64,000 nt of DNA from Rhizobium esperanzae (GCF_014197615.1 NZ_JACIFY010000001.1:124001-188000); one strand, 5' to 3'; positions 15,685 through 26,107 are shown, counted from the first letter of the stretch. The notes: a model not told the origin generated them from the letters alone. Numbers and translations are program-made.

Positions 15685-17280
15685 ATGAAGCATTTTTCCA
15701 AGGGCCTGTTCGTCGGCGCCGTCATTGGCGCGCTGACGCTCGCAGCGCCTCAGCTCCATGCCGCCACGCCGAAGGACCAGCTGGTGATCGGGACGTCGCT
15801 GGCGCAGGTTCTGTCCCTCGATCCGCATCAGGCAACGGAGGGAAAAGCGGTCGAGATCATGTCGAACCTCTACGACCGGCTGGTCAACAGCACGCCGGAT
15901 GGCAAGATCGTGCCGCAACTGGCCGAAAGCTGGAAGATCGACGACAAGGGCGTCACCTTCACGCTGCGCCAGGCCAATTTCGCCTCCGGCAATCCGGTGA
16001 CATCGAAGGACGTCGTCTATTCGATTGGGCGGCTTCTGAAGCTCGACCAGGCCGCCGCCGCCAACCTCAAGCGGGTCGGCTATGACAAGACCAATGTCGA
16101 TAAGCTCGTGACGGCAGTCGACGACAAGACCGTGCGCATCGATTTTTCCGGTCAGGTGACAGCCGAGATGCTGCTCTACCGGCTCGCGGCCTCGACCACC
16201 AGTGTGGTCGACAGTGTCGAAGTGCAGAAGCATGTTGCCGACAACGACTGGGGAAATGCCTGGATGCGCACGCATTCGGCCGGCTCCGGCCCGTTCACCC
16301 TCAATCGCTGGTCTCCGAACGAACTCGTCATTCTTGACGCCAACAAGGATTATATGACCGGCGCTCCGAAGATGAAGCGCGTCATCGTCCGTCATGTGCC
16401 TGAAAGCCAGGTCGAGCGGCTGATGCTCGAACGCGGCGATATCGATATCGCCAGCGCGCTGACGGCAGCCGATCTCGCGACCTTCAAGGACAAGCAGGGT
16501 TTTACCATTCAGCGGATCCCGACAGGCGGCTTTTACGTGCTGTCGATGAATGCCGGCAACCAGTACCTCTCCAACCCGAAGGTCCGTGAGGCCATTGCCT
16601 ACGGCATCGATTACAAAGGCATCGAGAAGACGATCATGGGTCCTTACGGGCGGGCGAGAAACGTTCCCGTTCCGGAGAATTTCGAATATGCGATCCCGAA
16701 CCCCGATTGGCATCTCGACGTCGAAAAGTCCAAGCAGCTGTTGGCCGAGGCGGGTTATAAGGATGGCTTTTCGCTGACGCTGAAGACCATCGCGCAGACG
16801 CCGCGCATCGATCTTGCCACCGCCATCCAGGCATCGCTTGCCCAGGTCGGCATCAAGATCGACATCCAGCAGGGCAATGGCTCGGAAATCATCGCCGCCC
16901 ATCGCGCCAGGGATTTCGATCTGCTGATCCCGCAGACCAGCGCCTACATGCCGAACGTGCTCGGTTCGATGGAGCAGTTCTCCTCCAACCCCGACAACTC
17001 GAAGGAAGCCAACAATGCCGGCAACTTCGTCTGGCGTTCGGCCTGGGACATTCCCGAACTCACGGCGCTGACGGCGAAGGCTTCCATGGAGCCGGACGCC
17101 AAGAAGCGCGGCGACCTCTACGTTCAGATGCAGAAGATGTTCGTCGAACAGAAGCCGGCTGTGCTTCCCATGTTCGAGCGCTTTGAGCCGATCGTGCTCT
17201 CGAGCAAGGTCGAGGGATATATCGGTCATCCGACTCAGCTGACGCGTCTCGAAAGCGTCACCAAGTCTGAAACCCAGTAA
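15685..17280 (+). CDS. Dpp/Opp-type ABC binding protein
   Basis: A 531-residue family-5 periplasmic binding protein (DppA/OppA/NikA fold). The signal peptide is about residues 1-26, ending in LHA|AT. Family landmarks are SLDPHQATEGKAVEIMSNLYDRLV, VPQLAESWKI, GSGPFTLNRW and VREAIAYGIDY. A strong GGGAGGAG site precedes the ATG. The family carries peptides, but many rhizobial members carry oligosaccharides or sugar acids. The divergent uronate-type enzymes and the shared operator point to a uronate or an oligomer of it. That ligand is inference. Confidence 0.88.
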   Translation: MKHFSKGLFVGAVIGALTLAAPQLHAATPKDQLVIGTSLAQVLSLDPHQATEGKAVEIMSNLYDRLVNSTPDGKIVPQLAESWKIDDKGVTFTLRQANFASGNPVTSKDVVYSIGRLLKLDQAAAANLKRVGYDKTNVDKLVTAVDDKTVRIDFSGQVTAEMLLYRLAASTTSVVDSVEVQKHVADNDWGNAWMRTHSAGSGPFTLNRWSPNELVILDANKDYMTGAPKMKRVIVRHVPESQVERLMLERGDIDIASALTAADLATFKDKQGFTIQRIPTGGFYVLSMNAGNQYLSNPKVREAIAYGIDYKGIEKTIMGPYGRARNVPVPENFEYAIPNPDWHLDVEKSKQLLAEAGYKDGFSLTLKTIAQTPRIDLATAIQASLAQVGIKIDIQQGNGSEIIAAHRARDFDLLIPQTSAYMPNVLGSMEQFSSNPDNSKEANNAGNFVWRSAWDIPELTALTAKASMEPDAKKRGDLYVQMQKMFVEQKPAVLPMFERFEPIVLSSKVEGYIGHPTQLTRLESVTKSETQ

Positions 17281-17300
17281 TACTCCCGAGGCAGCCGATC

Positions 17301-18329
17301 ATGAAGGAACTCTCTGTAGCCGAATTTGGCCGACGCCTGGCGCATTTGCTGGTCAGCCTGTTCATCCTCCTCTGCGTCACCTTCGTGATCGGCCGCGTCC
17401 TGCCCAACGATCCGGTCGGCGCGATCGTCGGCGAGCTTGCCGATCCCGCCGCCTATGCGGCGATGCGGACGCGTCTTGGCCTCGATCTGCCGATCTACCA
17501 GCAGTTTTTTCTCTATCTGAACGGGCTCGCCCATGGTGATTTCGGCACGGCCGTGCTCACCGGCAATCCCGTCTCTTCCGATCTTGCCCAGGCCTTTCCG
17601 GCGACATTCGAACTGGCGACGCTGGCGGTGATCATTTCGACCTTCGTCGGCGTCCCGCTCGGGCTCACCGCCGCCCTGTTTCGCGACAGCTGGATCGACA
17701 AGGTCGCGCGTGTGGTGGCGCTCGTCGGCCATTCGATCCCGGTCTTCTGGTTCGGCATCGTCGGGCTGGTCATCTTCTATGCCGGCCTCAACTGGGTCGG
17801 CGGCCCGGGCCGGATCGATGTCTTCTACGAAGGCCTCGTCACGCCGCGGACCGGCCTGTTGCTGATCGACAGCCTGCTGCAGGGCGAGACCGAAATCTTC
17901 TGGAATGCGCTTGGCCACATCATTCTTCCTGCCGTCATCCTTGCCTATGCGGCGATGGCCTACATCACCCGCATGACCCGCAGTTTCACCCTGGAGCAGC
18001 TGAGCCAGGATTACGTCATCGCGGCGCGGGCCAAGGGCGTCAGCCCGAGCGGCACGATCCTGCGTCATGTCCTGCCGAACATCGCGGTGCAGCTGATCAC
18101 CATCCTCGCCATTTCCTATGGCGGACTTCTCGAAGGCGCCGTCGTCACCGAGATCGTCTTCTCCTGGCCGGGCATCGGCCAGTACATGACGAATGCGCTG
18201 ATGATCGGCGATATGAACGCCATCGTGGCCGGCACCATCATTGTGGGATTCATTTTCATGCTGTTGAACTTCCTGGCCGACGTCGCCTACGCCATCTTCG
18301 ATCCGCGGATGCGGGAGGTGGCCCGATGA
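17301..18329 (+). CDS. Dpp-type ABC permease (DppB-like)
   Basis: A 342-residue permease with an N-terminal membrane segment (residues 13-33), a long periplasmic loop and five further membrane segments. The ATPase-contact loop is DYVIAARAKGVSPSGTILRHV, and the C-terminus ends DVAYAIFDPRM, both typical of DppB. Its stop overlaps the DppC-like start (ATGA), so they are co-translated. It is second in the five-gene importer operon. Confidence 0.9.
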   Translation: MKELSVAEFGRRLAHLLVSLFILLCVTFVIGRVLPNDPVGAIVGELADPAAYAAMRTRLGLDLPIYQQFFLYLNGLAHGDFGTAVLTGNPVSSDLAQAFPATFELATLAVIISTFVGVPLGLTAALFRDSWIDKVARVVALVGHSIPVFWFGIVGLVIFYAGLNWVGGPGRIDVFYEGLVTPRTGLLLIDSLLQGETEIFWNALGHIILPAVILAYAAMAYITRMTRSFTLEQLSQDYVIAARAKGVSPSGTILRHVLPNIAVQLITILAISYGGLLEGAVVTEIVFSWPGIGQYMTNALMIGDMNAIVAGTIIVGFIFMLLNFLADVAYAIFDPRMREVAR

Positions 18330-19228
18330 GTGATGTCGTCCGCAGCGAGCTTCGGATCCGTCCTCCGAGCGTGCCGAGCCGCATGGCGGCGTCGCTTGCG
18401 CGCGCCGGCCGCAAACTGGCTGCCGAGCCGCTTGGCCTTGCCGGCTTCGTCATCCTCGGCCTGCTCTGCATCGTCGCGATCTTCGCGCCGCTTCTGGCGC
18501 CTTACGATCCGGTCGTGCAGGCGCTCGGCGATGCCCTGCAGCCGCCGAGCCTCGCACATTGGGCCGGCACCGACGAATTCGGCCGTGACATTCTGAGCCG
18601 CCTGATCTTCGGCACGCGCATCACCATTCAGACCGTGCTGTCGATCTCGCTGATCGTCGGGCCGATCGGCCTCTTGATCGGTGTGGTTGCCGGCTTCTTC
18701 GGCGGGCGCACCGATGCGCTCTTGATGCGCGCCACCGATATCGTCCTGTCCTTCCCGTCGCTGATCCTGGCGCTCGCCTTTGCCGCCGCACTCGGTGCCG
18801 GCCTGACCACGGCCATCATCGCCATCTCGCTGACGGCATGGCCGCCGATTGCCAGACTCGCGCGCGCCGAGGCGCTGGTCGTCAGAAATGCCGACTATGT
18901 GGTCGCCGCCCGCCTTTACGGCGCCTCGCCGATCCGCATTCTTCTTCTCTATATCGCGCCGATGTGCGTGCCGTCGGTGATCGTTCGCCTGACCCTCAAC
19001 ATGGCCGGCATCATCCTGACGGCGGCCTCGCTCGGCTTTCTCGGCCTCGGCGCCCAGCCGCCGGCACCCGAATGGGGCGCGATGATTTCCAACGGCCGCA
19101 AGTTCATGCTCGATTATTGGTGGGTCGCCGTCATGCCGGGTATCGCCATCCTGCTGACCAGCCTTGCCTTCAACATCGCCGGAGATGCTCTGCGCGACAT
19201 TCTGGATCCCCGCCATGCAAGATCGTGA
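18326..19228 (+). CDS. Dpp-type ABC permease (DppC-like)
   Basis: A 300-residue permease. Landmarks are the N-terminal segment ILGLLCIVAIFAPLLAPYDP, the GTDEFGRDILSRLIFGTR motif typical of DppC/OppC, the loop DYVVAARLYGASPIRILLLY, and a C-terminal DALRDILDPR. It starts within the stop of the DppB-like gene and overlaps the next ATPase gene by 14 bases. Confidence 0.9.
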   Translation: MSDVVRSELRIRPPSVPSRMAASLARAGRKLAAEPLGLAGFVILGLLCIVAIFAPLLAPYDPVVQALGDALQPPSLAHWAGTDEFGRDILSRLIFGTRITIQTVLSISLIVGPIGLLIGVVAGFFGGRTDALLMRATDIVLSFPSLILALAFAAALGAGLTTAIIAISLTAWPPIARLARAEALVVRNADYVVAARLYGASPIRILLLYIAPMCVPSVIVRLTLNMAGIILTAASLGFLGLGAQPPAPEWGAMISNGRKFMLDYWWVAVMPGIAILLTSLAFNIAGDALRDILDPRHARS

Positions 19229-20060
19229 TCTCCAGCCCGTTCTCTCCGTCAAGGACTTGAGCGTCCGTTTCGGGCGAGGGGCCGTGCCGGCCGTCTCCAA
19301 TGTCAGTTTCGACGTCGGGCGCGAACGTGTCGGCATCGTCGGAGAATCCGGTTCCGGCAAATCGACGACCGGTCGCGCCATCATGCGTCTGCTGCCGCCG
19401 GCCGCCGTCGTCACCGCCGAACGTCTGGATCTCGGCGGCGATCCGTTGCTGTCGAAGAGCGAGCGGCAGATGGGCGTGCTTCGCGGCAAGGATATCGCGC
19501 TGATCATGCAGGATCCGCGTTATTCGCTGAACCCGGTGCTCTCGATCGGCAAGCAGATCGCCGAAGCCGCACGCCTTCACCTCGGTCTCGGCAAGAGCCA
19601 GGCGCTGGCTGCTGCCCGGACCATGCTGGAGCGCGTGCGCATCAGCGATCCCGACCGGGTCATGGCGCTTTATCCTCACCAGATATCGGGCGGCATGGGC
19701 CAGCGCGTGATGATCGCCATGATGCTGCTCGCCCGGCCGAAGCTTGTCATTGCCGACGAGCCGACCTCGGCGCTCGATGTCAGTGTCCGCAAGGACGTGC
19801 TGCTGCTGCTCGACGAGCTGGTCCGCGAGAACAATTCGGGCCTGCTGTTGATTAGTCACGACATTCGCATGGTCGCGGCCTTCTGCGAGCGCATCATCGT
19901 CATGTATGCAGGCCGCATCGTCGAAACGCTGACCAGTCTCGAAGAGGCCCGCCATCCCTATACCCGCGGGCTGATAGCAGCGCTGCCCGATCCGAAAAAG
20001 CCGGTTCGCCGCCTTGCGGTTCTCGATAGGGCAAAACTCGATCTGGAGACGGCGCAATGA
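19215..20060 (+). CDS. Dpp-type ABC ATPase (DppD-like)
   Basis: A 281-residue ATPase with Walker [11 protein letters not shown]-loop [19 protein letters not shown], signature [13 protein letters not shown] and Walker [14 protein letters not shown]. The start at 19215 (MQDRDLQ) overlaps the DppC-like gene by 14 bases, which suggests coupled translation. The C-terminal iron-sulphur-type cysteine cluster of some DppD proteins is absent, and the protein is short at that end. It pairs with the DppF-like ATPase that follows with an ATGA overlap. Confidence 0.88.
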   Translation: MQDRDLQPVLSVKDLSVRFGRGAVPAVSNVSFDVGRERVGIVGESGSGKSTTGRAIMRLLPPAAVVTAERLDLGGDPLLSKSERQMGVLRGKDIALIMQDPRYSLNPVLSIGKQIAEAARLHLGLGKSQALAAARTMLERVRISDPDRVMALYPHQISGGMGQRVMIAMMLLARPKLVIADEPTSALDVSVRKDVLLLLDELVRENNSGLLLISHDIRMVAAFCERIIVMYAGRIVETLTSLEEARHPYTRGLIAALPDPKKPVRRLAVLDRAKLDLETAQ

Positions 20061-20800
20061 TCAATGTCCGCGACCTCGATGTCGTCTTTGCCTCCGGCAA
20101 ATCAAGCAACCATGTCGTCAGGGGCATCAGCTTTCAGGTCAATCAGGGCGAGACGCTCGGCATTGTCGGCGAATCCGGCTGCGGCAAATCGACGGTGCTG
20201 CGCTGCCTCGCCGGCATGGAGGCGGGTTGGACCGGGCAGATCGCGCTTGGCGGCAAGCCGATCGGCAAGAAGCGCTCCCGCGAGGAGCTGAAATTTGCCC
20301 AGATGGTGTTTCAGGATCCTTACGGATCGCTGCATCCGCGCCATCGCATCGGCACCGCGCTCGCCGAGCCGCTGCGCGCCATGGGCCATTCCGAGATCTG
20401 GGCGAAGGTCGAAAGAGCCTTGATCCAGGTGGGACTGCCGGCAAGCTTCGCCAATCGTTTCCCCCATGAGCTTTCCGGCGGCCAAAGGCAGCGTGTGGCA
20501 ATCGCCCGGGCCCTGATCCTATCGCCGCCGATCCTGCTGCTCGACGAGCCGACATCGGCGCTCGACGTCTCGGTCCAGGCCGAAATCCTCAACCTGCTGG
20601 CCGATCAGCGCGAGGAGAAGAGACTGACCTATCTGCTCGTCAGCCACGACCTCGCCGTTATCGCCCATATGTGCGACCGGGTGCTGATCATGAAGAACGG
20701 TTGCTTCGTCGACGAACTCACCAAAGCGGATCTGCAGGCCGGCACCACCCATGATGCCTATGCGCGGGAGTTGTTCGAAGCGAGCTTCATGGAAGCTTGA
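20057..20800 (+). CDS. Dpp-type ABC ATPase (DppF-like)
   Basis: A 247-residue ATPase with Walker [11 protein letters not shown]-loop [17 protein letters not shown], signature [13 protein letters not shown] and Walker [13 protein letters not shown]. It overlaps the previous stop (ATGA). It is shorter than typical DppF (about 320 residues), lacking most of the C-terminal oligopeptide-transporter extension. It ends the five-gene importer operon and is followed by a GC-rich intergenic repeat. Confidence 0.88.
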   Translation: MINVRDLDVVFASGKSSNHVVRGISFQVNQGETLGIVGESGCGKSTVLRCLAGMEAGWTGQIALGGKPIGKKRSREELKFAQMVFQDPYGSLHPRHRIGTALAEPLRAMGHSEIWAKVERALIQVGLPASFANRFPHELSGGQRQRVAIARALILSPPILLLDEPTSALDVSVQAEILNLLADQREEKRLTYLLVSHDLAVIAHMCDRVLIMKNGCFVDELTKADLQAGTTHDAYARELFEASFMEA

Positions 20801-20819
20801 TACTTGGCTGTTGTGTTTG

Positions 20820-20950
20820 CCCCACACCCTAACCCTCTCCCCGTAAAACGGGGCGAGGGGACGAGACGTGCGAGAGGGACGGAGAGGTCGCGACATGGTC
20901 CCTTCTCCCCGTCAAAAGGGGGAGAAGGTGGTGGCAGCCGGATGAAGGGG
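20820..20950. repeat. GC-rich intergenic repeat with two hairpins
   Basis: Two palindromic blocks occur about 60 bp apart. At 20833-20859, CCCTC-T-CCCCGT pairs with ACGGGG-C-GAGGG. At 20901-20928, CCTTCTCCCC pairs with GGGGAGAAGG. This composition and layout look like a dispersed rhizobial intergenic element. It separates converging transcripts and may help terminate both. Confidence 0.6.
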
Positions 20951-21007
20951 CCGGTCCAATGCACCAAATCTACATTTAACCGAGCATCCATGACCATGGC
21001 GGGATCG

Positions 21008-22063
21008 TCAGCGCTGTTCCGTCACCGCGCCGATACGCCGGACAGCCGCCACACTGCCTCTTTCCACGAGATGGCAGGAAAGCTCGACGCGGCGGCGCGG
21101 CGTTGCAAGGCCGAGCATCATGTCGCGCAGCAGGTCGAGCGCGGTGGCGCCGAGTTCGCGCATCGGGATATGCACGGTCGACAGCGGCGGATTGAGAAAG
21201 GCGGACTGCGGCAGGTCGTCTATGCCCATGACGGAAATATCCCGCGGCACGGCATAGCCCATCGCCTGCAATCCGTGCACGGCGCCATTGGCAAGACTGT
21301 CGCCCGCCGTCAGCACGGCGGTGAAGCTCAGACCTCTATCGCGGACGAGCCGGGTGATGGTCTCGGCGCCGAGTTCCGGCAGCCAGTCGTCGACCTCCAG
21401 CACCAGATCGGCATCGGCCTTCAGGCCATGATGCTGCAGGGCATCGCGCCAACCCTCCAGTCGCCGCTCGATCGTTCGCCGCCCCGGCCGCAGCATGAAC
21501 AGGATGCGTTCATGCCCGGCCTTGATCAGGTGCTCGGCGGCGATGAAGGCGGCCGAGCGGTTGCAAGGCGTGACACTCGAAAGCCGCATATAGGGATCGT
21601 CGCTGTTGACGAGCACGACGGGCTTTCCGAGGCTGGCGGCTGCCGCCAGCATATCCTCCTCGTCGACGGTCAGGATCAGCATGCCGCCGAAACTCGGATC
21701 GTCCCGCATCTCGGCGACGACGCGTGCTTCATCGCCGCTATCGGCGACGGGACGCATCGCCACCTCGATGCCGAGGGCGGCCGCGCGCGCATTCAATCCT
21801 TCGAGCACGTAGAGGGTGAACTGGTTGCGGACGTAGTCGATCATGGCCGCACCGGAAGCGACAAGCATGACCTTCTTGCCGGCGACGCTTGCCGGCAGCG
21901 CGTAGCTGACCGCGCTTGCCGTTTCCAGCACCAGCTTGCGAATTTCGGGCCTGACGCCCTTTTCGCCGGCGAGCGCCCGGGAGACCGTGCTGATCGAGAC
22001 GCCGCAGCGGGCGGCGATGTCGTCAAGGCGGGTGCGCCTGCCTTTTTTCTGTTCCGCGGTCAT
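21008..22063 (-). CDS. LacI family repressor
   Basis: A 351-residue regulator. The N-terminal helix-turn-helix reads LDDIAARCGVSISTVSRALAGEKG and is followed by the hinge and a periplasmic-binding-protein-like sugar domain. GAGGAG precedes the ATG by six bases. It diverges from the 840-residue protein and importer 3. A LacI-type operator TTGCGCAA lies in the gap. It likely represses the module until its sugar or a breakdown product is present. Confidence 0.88.
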   Translation of the reverse strand: MTAEQKKGRRTRLDDIAARCGVSISTVSRALAGEKGVRPEIRKLVLETASAVSYALPASVAGKKVMLVASGAAMIDYVRNQFTLYVLEGLNARAAALGIEVAMRPVADSGDEARVVAEMRDDPSFGGMLILTVDEEDMLAAAASLGKPVVLVNSDDPYMRLSSVTPCNRSAAFIAAEHLIKAGHERILFMLRPGRRTIERRLEGWRDALQHHGLKADADLVLEVDDWLPELGAETITRLVRDRGLSFTAVLTAGDSLANGAVHGLQAMGYAVPRDISVMGIDDLPQSAFLNPPLSTVHIPMRELGATALDLLRDMMLGLATPRRRVELSCHLVERGSVAAVRRIGAVTEQR

Positions 22064-22104
22064 GCCATCTCCTCACTCCATCTCAGTATGCAAAAATCTT
22101 TCAG

Positions 22105-22114
22105 ATTGCGCAAA
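22105..22114. promoter_or_regulatory. LacI-type operator
   Basis: ATTGCGCAAA contains the perfect palindrome TTGCGCAA (22106-22113) with a central CG, the usual core of LacI-family operators. It lies 42 bp from the repressor start. A partial copy (ATGCACAATTGC) follows about 20 bp to the right. Confidence 0.55.
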
Positions 22115-22249
22115 TGGGACGCCTATGCACAATTGCCTTAGGGAGTCCGCGACAAACGACAGAGCAGGGAGGCTTTGAAGATGCGGTTTGACGGCCGGTT
22201 CACGCGTCGGTGTTTTGTCTTTTGTCTTCAGCTTCAAGCGGGCTGAAGC

Positions 22250-24772
22250 ATGGCCGCCGAGCAGCAATCCCATCTCCGCCGCCAGACCGCCAAACAGAGC
22301 CCGATCGTCTATTGGCAGCTCGGCCATCTCTCGCAGGAACGCTACGATGTCGCCGACCGGCCGATGGAAGGCAGCATGGATCCGTTTTTCTTCGTCACCA
22401 AGACGAAGAATTTCATTCCGCACGAATATCCCTGCCGCACCGAATTCAAAAAATCCTTCTCCGGATGTCGGCCACAGCCATCAGGCGACTTCGAGCCCAT
22501 CCGCTGGTGGTTGCCTTTTGCGTCGCCGCGTGTCGATCTCTCCGGTTTCTGGTTTCGGCCCACGCACATCGGCTGCTGGGCGCGCACCTTCCTTGACGTC
22601 CGCACGGCCGGGTCCGCCACACTGCGCCTGTCGACCTGCGGTGGCGCCATCCTCTTCGTCAATGGCGCCGAGCAGGGCTTCATGGCGCCTTATGAGCGCA
22701 ATCTGGAAGCCCAGCAGATCTTCGAGGTCCCACTTGTCGCCGGCCTCAACGAGATCCGCGTCTATGTCGACGATCTCGCCGAGCGCGACGCCCGCTTCTA
22801 CTTCCAGCTCGATTATCTCGAAGGGCCGGAGATCGAAACATCGGTTCCCGTTCCGATCGCTGCCGGTGACGCGGATGCGCTGGAAGCGATCCTCGAAGGC
22901 ATGCGCTTCGACCGCGCCGCCTATCTTGGCGAAGACGTGACGATCCTGTTTCCCGCGCCGCTGCCGGTGGCGTTGACCTGCCATGTCGAGATCGAAGGCG
23001 ACTTCATGTCGGTCGAGCGCTTCGATTATGATTTTGCACTGGAAAAAGGCGCAACCAGGCTGGAACTCGGCACCTCGGCCGATATGCCCGCTGATTTTCG
23101 TCATTTCCGCATCGCCTTCAAAACAGGCGAGCTTTCGCTCGGCCGCACGCTCGGCGTCGAGATCTGTCATCCCGAGCGCCAGGGCCAGGCGCCCGCCGCC
23201 CTCGATGACCGCGTCGCCGAGGCGCTTGCCGAGGTCGCCGCCCATTCCGAGCCCGATACGGTCTGCGCCTTCGCGCGCCTGGCTTTGGGGCAGGGTGGCG
23301 AGGAAGCCGAGGCGATGATCTCGGCGATGCTGCCTGTTATCGAGGATTGTCACGACTGCGCCGATTTCGTGCTGGTGCCGCTGCTCTTTGCCTATACGCG
23401 CTGGAGCGATCTACTATCGGAGGGGCTGCGGCAGAGGATCGAGCGCGCCGTCCTCAATTACCGCTACTGGATGGACGAGCCGGGCAACGACGTTCAGTGG
23501 TATTTTTCGGAGAACCACGCGCTTCTCTTCCACACGGCTGCCTATCTCGGCGGCAGGCTTTTCCCCGATGCCGTCTTCATCAGGTCCGGCCGCACCGGCG
23601 CCGAGCAGATGAGGGTCGGCGAAGAGCGCGTCCGCGCCTGGCTCGATCATTTCGAGCGCTGGGAAATGGCCGAGTGGAATTCCGTTCCCTATTTCCCGAT
23701 CGACCTCAAAGGCTTGACTGCGCTCGCCGCCTGTGCGCCGGATGAGACGATCCGCGCCCGGGCAAATGCCAGCATCGTTCGCCTGATGGAGATCGTCGCC
23801 CGTTCGGCCCATCACGGCATGCTGACCGGCAGCCAGGGCCGCTCCTACGAACATACGCTGCGCCCCGGCCGCTCGGTCGAACTCTCCGCCATCGCCCGAT
23901 TGCTCTGGGGCCGCGGCTGGTACGGCCGCCGCGTCCACGCTCTGCCGCAGCTGGCCGTCTGCATCCGCGATCACGGCCTGCGTTTTCCCGAGAGGCTCGC
24001 GACGATTGCCGCCCATGACGCCGACGACGCGCAGGAATGGACCTTTTCTCAGGGCGAGAACCGTTTTGCCGCCCTCTATCACTACAAGACGCGCGACACC
24101 GCGCTCGGCACCATCGCTCATTATCGCCCCGGCGCCTGGGGTTATCAGGAGACGGTGTTGCATCTGCGCCTGGGTCAGCGGCCGGAAGCGCAGATCTGGA
24201 TCAACCATCCCGGCGAAACCATCCAGTTCGGTTACGGCCGGCCAAGCTTCTGGGGCGGCTGCGGAACGCTGCCGCGCGTGCATCAATATCGCGATCTGGC
24301 GATCCTCGATTTCGACATCCATGAGGGCCAGCCGGATTTCACCCATGCCTGGTTCCCGCTCGAAGCCTTCGACGACACGCTGATCGACGGCAGACTGGCG
24401 CTCGCCCGCTCCGGCGATGGCCTTGCGATGCTGATCGGCAACGGCACGCTCGAACCGGTGAAACAGGGGCCGACGACGGATGTCGAGCTGCGCCTTGCCG
24501 GCCGCAAGAGCCGCTGGATCGTCCGTCTCTCCGATCTCGGCCGCGAAGACGGGCTCGACGGTATGCGGGCACGTTTCGCCGCGCTCGAAGCCCGCCGGGA
24601 CGGGCAGGGCGCATTGATCACTATCGATCCGGATTATGGCCAGGTCGTCTTCGAGCAGGACGGCACCGTGCGCGCCGAGGGCCGCATTCTCCGACCTTCG
24701 GACTGGTCGGTGCAGGGAGAAGCGGTACATCTGGAGAAATTGGGCAGGCAGCCTCGGCGCGCCGCCTCGTAG
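22250..24772 (+). CDS. Uncharacterised 840-aa protein in sugar operon
   Basis: I recognise no characterised family. Residues 75-200 look like a beta-sandwich of the kind found before helical barrels in glycosidases (GCWARTFLDVRTAGSATLRL; NGAEQGFMAPY). Residues about 330-620 are rich in regularly spaced helices, suggesting an alpha/alpha barrel. Two candidate active-site blocks stand out: WYFSENHA at 417-424 and SQGRSYEHTL at 528-537. Residues 620-830 look like beta strands. No signal peptide is seen, so the enzyme would act inside the cell on imported sugar. The ATG at 22250 has only a weak ribosome site; a start nearer MEGSMDP is possible. It lies between a divergent LacI gene and a sugar importer. 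A lyase or hydrolase for an oligosaccharide is the best guess. Confidence 0.7.
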   Translation: MAAEQQSHLRRQTAKQSPIVYWQLGHLSQERYDVADRPMEGSMDPFFFVTKTKNFIPHEYPCRTEFKKSFSGCRPQPSGDFEPIRWWLPFASPRVDLSGFWFRPTHIGCWARTFLDVRTAGSATLRLSTCGGAILFVNGAEQGFMAPYERNLEAQQIFEVPLVAGLNEIRVYVDDLAERDARFYFQLDYLEGPEIETSVPVPIAAGDADALEAILEGMRFDRAAYLGEDVTILFPAPLPVALTCHVEIEGDFMSVERFDYDFALEKGATRLELGTSADMPADFRHFRIAFKTGELSLGRTLGVEICHPERQGQAPAALDDRVAEALAEVAAHSEPDTVCAFARLALGQGGEEAEAMISAMLPVIEDCHDCADFVLVPLLFAYTRWSDLLSEGLRQRIERAVLNYRYWMDEPGNDVQWYFSENHALLFHTAAYLGGRLFPDAVFIRSGRTGAEQMRVGEERVRAWLDHFERWEMAEWNSVPYFPIDLKGLTALAACAPDETIRARANASIVRLMEIVARSAHHGMLTGSQGRSYEHTLRPGRSVELSAIARLLWGRGWYGRRVHALPQLAVCIRDHGLRFPERLATIAAHDADDAQEWTFSQGENRFAALYHYKTRDTALGTIAHYRPGAWGYQETVLHLRLGQRPEAQIWINHPGETIQFGYGRPSFWGGCGTLPRVHQYRDLAILDFDIHEGQPDFTHAWFPLEAFDDTLIDGRLALARSGDGLAMLIGNGTLEPVKQGPTTDVELRLAGRKSRWIVRLSDLGREDGLDGMRARFAALEARRDGQGALITIDPDYGQVVFEQDGTVRAEGRILRPSDWSVQGEAVHLEKLGRQPRRAAS

Positions 24773-24836
24773 ACGGCATGTCCGGCAGGTGGAGGACCCG
24801 GCCGGGCAAGAATTCATCGGTCAGGAGGAGAAGAAA

Positions 24837-26096
24837 ATGACCAGAATGAAATCGATCGGCGCGGCTTTGGCGGCGGTTCTCTTGAGTTCCGTTGCCGCCC
24901 ATGCCGGCGACGTGCGCATCATGTGGTATTCCGACGGCGGCGAAGGTGCTGTCGTCAAGGATCTGCTGGCGCGCTTCTCGAAGGCCAATCCCGATGTCAA
25001 TGTCATCCTCGACGAAGTGTCTTACGACGTCGTCAAGGAGCAGCTGCCGGTGCAGCTCGAAGCCGGGAAGGGGCCGGATATTGCCCGGCTCACCAATCTG
25101 AAGGCGCTGGCGCCACACTGGCTCGATCTTCGTCCCTACCTCACCGATGCCAAATACTGGGACGACAATTTCGGCGCCCAGGCCGATTGGATGCGTCCGG
25201 ACGGCTCGAACGCCATCACCGGCTTCATGACGCAGCTGACGCTGACCGGCGGCTTCGTCAACAAGACGCTGTTCGAGCAGGCCGGCGTCGAAATTCCCGG
25301 CCCGAAGGCCACCTGGGACGACTGGGCGGCAGCGACCAGGAAGGTCGCCGACAGCCAGAAGGTCTTCGCCATGGCGGTCGACCGCTCCGGCCACCGCGTC
25401 TCCGGCCCGAACATTTCCTACGGCGCCAACTATATCGCCGCTGACGGCAAGCCGGCGCCGCTCGATCAGGGCGCCAAGGATTTCCTCAGCCGCTTCGTCA
25501 AATGGAACGAGGACGGCACCGTCAACAAGGACGTCTGGGTCAGTGCCGCCGGCACTACCTATCGCTCTGCCGCCGAAGACTTCATCAATGGCGGTCTTGC
25601 CTATTATTACTCGGGCAGTTGGCAGGTTTCCGGCTTCGCCCAGAAGATCGGCGATAATTTCGATTGGGTCATGGCTGGAAGCCCCTGCGGCACGGTCGCC
25701 TGCAGCGGCATGCAGGGCGGCGCCGGTCTCGTCGCCGTCAAATACACCAAGAACCCGAAGGACGTCGCCAAGGTGATGGATTACCTGGCGAGTGCCGACG
25801 TGCAGAAGGAATTTGCCGAGCGCAGCCTGTTCATTCCGGCGCATAAGGGTGTGGCCGCCGGCCAGGTGGACTTCAAGACGGATAATCCGCATGTGCAGAC
25901 GGCGCTGAAGGCCTTCGTCGAATCGGCCGGACAGACGGCAGCACCGGCGATGAAGCTGCCGGGCTGGAAGTGGTCCGACGCTTATTATAGCGCCATCGTC
26001 GCCCGCATCAGCCAGGTGATCGCCGGCGAAATGAAGCTCGACGACGCCTATGCCCGCATCGACGAGGACATCAAGGCCAAGGTCGGCGGCAACTGA
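24837..26096 (+). CDS. Sugar ABC transporter binding protein 3
   Basis: A 419-residue family-1 periplasmic binding protein. The signal peptide is residues 1-22 (ending AAHA), with the mature part starting GDVRIMWYSDGGEG. The start at 24837 is fixed by AGGAGGAG just upstream; a longer open frame would run back into the preceding gene. A paired-cysteine segment SPCGTVACSGMQGG may form a disulphide. It lies 64 bp after the 840-residue protein and before two permeases, so it probably supplies that enzyme's substrate. Ligand unknown. Confidence 0.9.
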   Translation: MTRMKSIGAALAAVLLSSVAAHAGDVRIMWYSDGGEGAVVKDLLARFSKANPDVNVILDEVSYDVVKEQLPVQLEAGKGPDIARLTNLKALAPHWLDLRPYLTDAKYWDDNFGAQADWMRPDGSNAITGFMTQLTLTGGFVNKTLFEQAGVEIPGPKATWDDWAAATRKVADSQKVFAMAVDRSGHRVSGPNISYGANYIAADGKPAPLDQGAKDFLSRFVKWNEDGTVNKDVWVSAAGTTYRSAAEDFINGGLAYYYSGSWQVSGFAQKIGDNFDWVMAGSPCGTVACSGMQGGAGLVAVKYTKNPKDVAKVMDYLASADVQKEFAERSLFIPAHKGVAAGQVDFKTDNPHVQTALKAFVESAGQTAAPAMKLPGWKWSDAYYSAIVARISQVIAGEMKLDDAYARIDEDIKAKVGGN

Positions 26097-26107
26097 CGGA
26101 AGAGCGG

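Noticed and set aside
15622..17229. 535-codon frame antisense to the Dpp-type binding protein
   Set aside because: The plus-strand gene has a signal peptide, ribosome site and family motifs; the antisense frame has none.
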